Source of the DNA: an uncultured Mycoplasmatota bacterium | GTDB taxonomy: Bacteria > Bacillota_I > Bacilli_A > RF39 > UBA660 | Direction of reading: 5' to 3' | Assembly: GCA_948437815.1 (NCBI GenBank) | Contig: CAOJKG010000017.1 | Location: forward strand, 1-14,241 | Length of the DNA stretch: 14,241 bases | Part shown: positions 12,617-14,241 of the stretch, piece after piece | Numbering within the stretch: the first letter of the stretch is position 1 | Layout: each line of letters begins with the position of its first letter | Position numbers and translations under genes: made by a program | The notes under the pieces: model-generated | Database searches by the model: none | What the model was told of the DNA's origin: nothing | The model's input: the letters and a program-made list of their open reading frames with translations, nothing else

Positions 12617-14241
12617 TCTTCTATATTTACTTGTTGTTCTGGGGTGTTATTTTCCTCACTAGTTTCTTCTTTATCTTCATTTATTTCTTCTTGCTTTTCA
12701 ACTAAGCTGATAGTAGAAACATATTGGTTATCTTTTAAGTTTATTAATCTTACACCTTGAGTTACACGACCTAAAGTATTAATTTGTTCTAGAGACATTC
12801 GCATTGTAATTCCTGTATTAGTCATAATTACTAACTCTTTATCTTCATCAACAACTTTTACAGAAGCGATGTTTCCATTCTTTTCCGTTACATTTAAGGC
12901 TTTAACACCTTTACTACCACGACTTGTCTCTCTAAATTCACTTACTAATGTCTTTTTTCCATATCCTTTAATAGTTACCAACAAAATTTTATCTTCTTCT
13001 GTTACTACTTCAGCACAAACACATTTGCTTCCGTCAAGATTTATACCTTTTACACCGCTGGCTGTTCTACCCATAGCTCTAATATTATCTTCTTTGAATT
13101 TAACCATACGTCCTAATTCACTACCTAATAAAATATAATTATCTCCAGTAGTTTTTTTAACAGCGATTAATTCGTCATTTGGTCTTAAACTAATACTAAT
13201 CTTTCCAGACGTACGTATGTTTTCAAATTCGCTAATTGCTGTTTTCTTTACTAAGCCTTGTTTTGTTACAAATAATAGATATTTAGCGGCTTCTTCATTA
13301 GATACACTTATCATTGAATTGATTGTTTCATCTTTTTCGATTTGAAGTAAGTTTATTATTGGTAAACCTTTTGATTGACGGTTGAATTCTGGAATTTCAT
13401 AACCTTTTAAGCGATATACTTTTCCTTTATTAGTAAAGAATAACAAGTAATCGTGAGAAGATAAATTAATCATTTGATCTACATAATCTTCGTCGTTTGT
13501 CGTCATTCCTTTTATACCCATTCCACCACGTCTTTGAGATTTAAATGTATCACTATTGGTACGTTTAATATAACCTTTATTAGTTAACGCGATAAGAATG
13601 TTTTCTTCAGGAATTAATGATTCGTCTTCAATATATTCAATTGCTGTCATATCAATATCTGTTCGACGTTTATCAGCATATTTATCTTTGATTTCTAATA
13701 ATTCTTCTTTGATAATATTTAATACTTTCTCTTCAGAAGCTAGAATACTTCTTAATTCTTCAATTAAAGCTAATAACTCTTTTAATTCTTCTTCAATCTT
13801 ATCTCTTTCTAAGCCAGTTAATCTTCTTAACTTCATTTCTAAGATAGCTTCTGATTGAATCTCTGATAGGCCAAATTTCTCCATTAAGCCTTGTTTAGCT
13901 TCATCATCAGACTTTGACCCTCTAATTAGTTTAATTACTTCGTCAATGTGATCTAATGCGATTTTTAAGCCTTCTAAGATATGTACTCTTTTTTCAGCTT
14001 TTTCTAAATCAAATTTTGTTCTTCTAATTATTATTTCTTTTTGATAATCTATATATTTAGAAATAATGTCTTTTAAACCTAATGTCTTAGGTACACCATT
14101 ATCTAACATTAAGAATATTATTCCATATGTGGTTTGGAATGCTGTATGCTTATATAATTTATTTAATATTACTTGAGCATTGGCATCTCTTTTTAAGCTT
14201 ATAGTTATCTTAACGCCTTCTTTTAAGTCAACGTGATAATC
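12604..14241 (-). CDS. gyrA: DNA gyrase subunit A, 5' end beyond window
   Basis: Breakage-reunion subunit of gyrase, which introduces negative supercoils with GyrB. 545 residues are visible, open to the right edge. The N-terminal winged helix, catalytic Tyr and quinolone-resistance region are outside. The frame contains the tower/coiled-coil part (KRDANAQVILNKLYKHTAFQTTYGI, split at the window's right end; YQKEIIIRRTKFDLEKAE; MKLRRLTGLERDKIEEE). The six-bladed C-terminal DNA-wrapping beta-pinwheel follows, with repeated motifs such as GRTASGVKGINL and GRVTQGVRLINL. The GyrA box QRRGGMG (DNA about 13516-13536) separates it from ParC. The C-terminus ends in an acidic Glu/Asn tail, a feature that tunes supercoiling in some GyrA proteins. 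An internal ATG at 14109 is not the start: 44 upstream codons in frame are clearly GyrA. gyrB, recF, dnaN and dnaA are expected further right. Confidence 0.98.
   Translation of the reverse strand, partial: DYHVDLKEGVKITISLKRDANAQVILNKLYKHTAFQTTYGIIFLMLDNGVPKTLGLKDIISKYIDYQKEIIIRRTKFDLEKAEKRVHILEGLKIALDHIDEVIKLIRGSKSDDEAKQGLMEKFGLSEIQSEAILEMKLRRLTGLERDKIEEELKELLALIEELRSILASEEKVLNIIKEELLEIKDKYADKRRTDIDMTAIEYIEDESLIPEENILIALTNKGYIKRTNSDTFKSQRRGGMGIKGMTTNDEDYVDQMINLSSHDYLLFFTNKGKVYRLKGYEIPEFNRQSKGLPIINLLQIEKDETINSMISVSNEEAAKYLLFVTKQGLVKKTAISEFENIRTSGKISISLRPNDELIAVKKTTGDNYILLGSELGRMVKFKEDNIRAMGRTASGVKGINLDGSKCVCAEVVTEEDKILLVTIKGYGKKTLVSEFRETSRGSKGVKALNVTEKNGNIASVKVVDEDKELVIMTNTGITMRMSLEQINTLGRVTQGVRLINLKDNQYVSTISLVEKQEEINEDKEETSEENNTPEQQVNIEESAE

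Noticed and set aside
12869..13138. Plus-strand reading frame antisense to gyrA (89 codons)
   Set aside because: It lies opposite the well-conserved GyrA pinwheel, and no motif or start signal supports it.

Overview
This window looks like the origin-proximal 'housekeeping' block of an AT-rich Gram-positive (Firmicutes/Bacilli-type) chromosome. Evidence: very low GC, AGGAGG-type ribosome binding sites, a T-box leader, and a gene order that is a condensed version of the Bacillus subtilis series gyrA - tadA/scr - dnaX - yaaK - recR - bofA - holB - ricT - yabB - pth - mfd - spoVT - metS. TGA is used as a stop (for example ricT and the yabB-like gene), so this is the standard code and not the Mycoplasma code. 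SpoVT and BofA homologues point to a spore-former or a descendant of one. An uncultured gut-type Bacilli lineage would fit, but the species cannot be named from this sequence.

Layout, right to left, because every gene is on the minus strand: gyrA (5' end beyond the window), its terminator, and a ~480-bp non-coding AT-rich region. Next come the SRP RNA gene and tadA, then a tight run dnaX - ybaB/ebfC - recR - bofA-like - holB - ricT - trmN6-like - pth - mfd, with gaps of 17 bases or less or overlaps at every junction. After mfd come spoVT-like and then a separate unit: a strong promoter, a methionine-type T-box leader, a HAD phosphatase gene and metG (3' end beyond the window). The run couples clamp loader subunits (DnaX, HolB), recombinational repair (RecR, YbaB), RNA maturation (RicT, TrmN6-like), peptidyl-tRNA recycling (Pth) and transcription-coupled repair (Mfd). 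If transcription runs away from the origin, as for these genes in B. subtilis, oriC lies to the right, beyond gyrA.

The most notable finding is in the gap between gyrA and the SRP RNA. It holds three parS sites (two perfect matches to the Bacillus ParB/Spo0J site, one 15/16), two perfect DnaA boxes in opposite orientation, and a palindrome one base away from the Noc (nucleoid occlusion) binding site. A second copy of that same Noc-like 16-mer is buried in the linker-coding part of dnaX. Together they look like a compact centromere-like and nucleoid-occlusion loading zone.

The second notable finding is the Met T-box upstream of the HAD-metG pair. No convincing intrinsic terminator follows the antiterminator-type element. 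Instead the 3' strand of that element can pair with the Shine-Dalgarno sequence, which suggests translational rather than transcriptional control.
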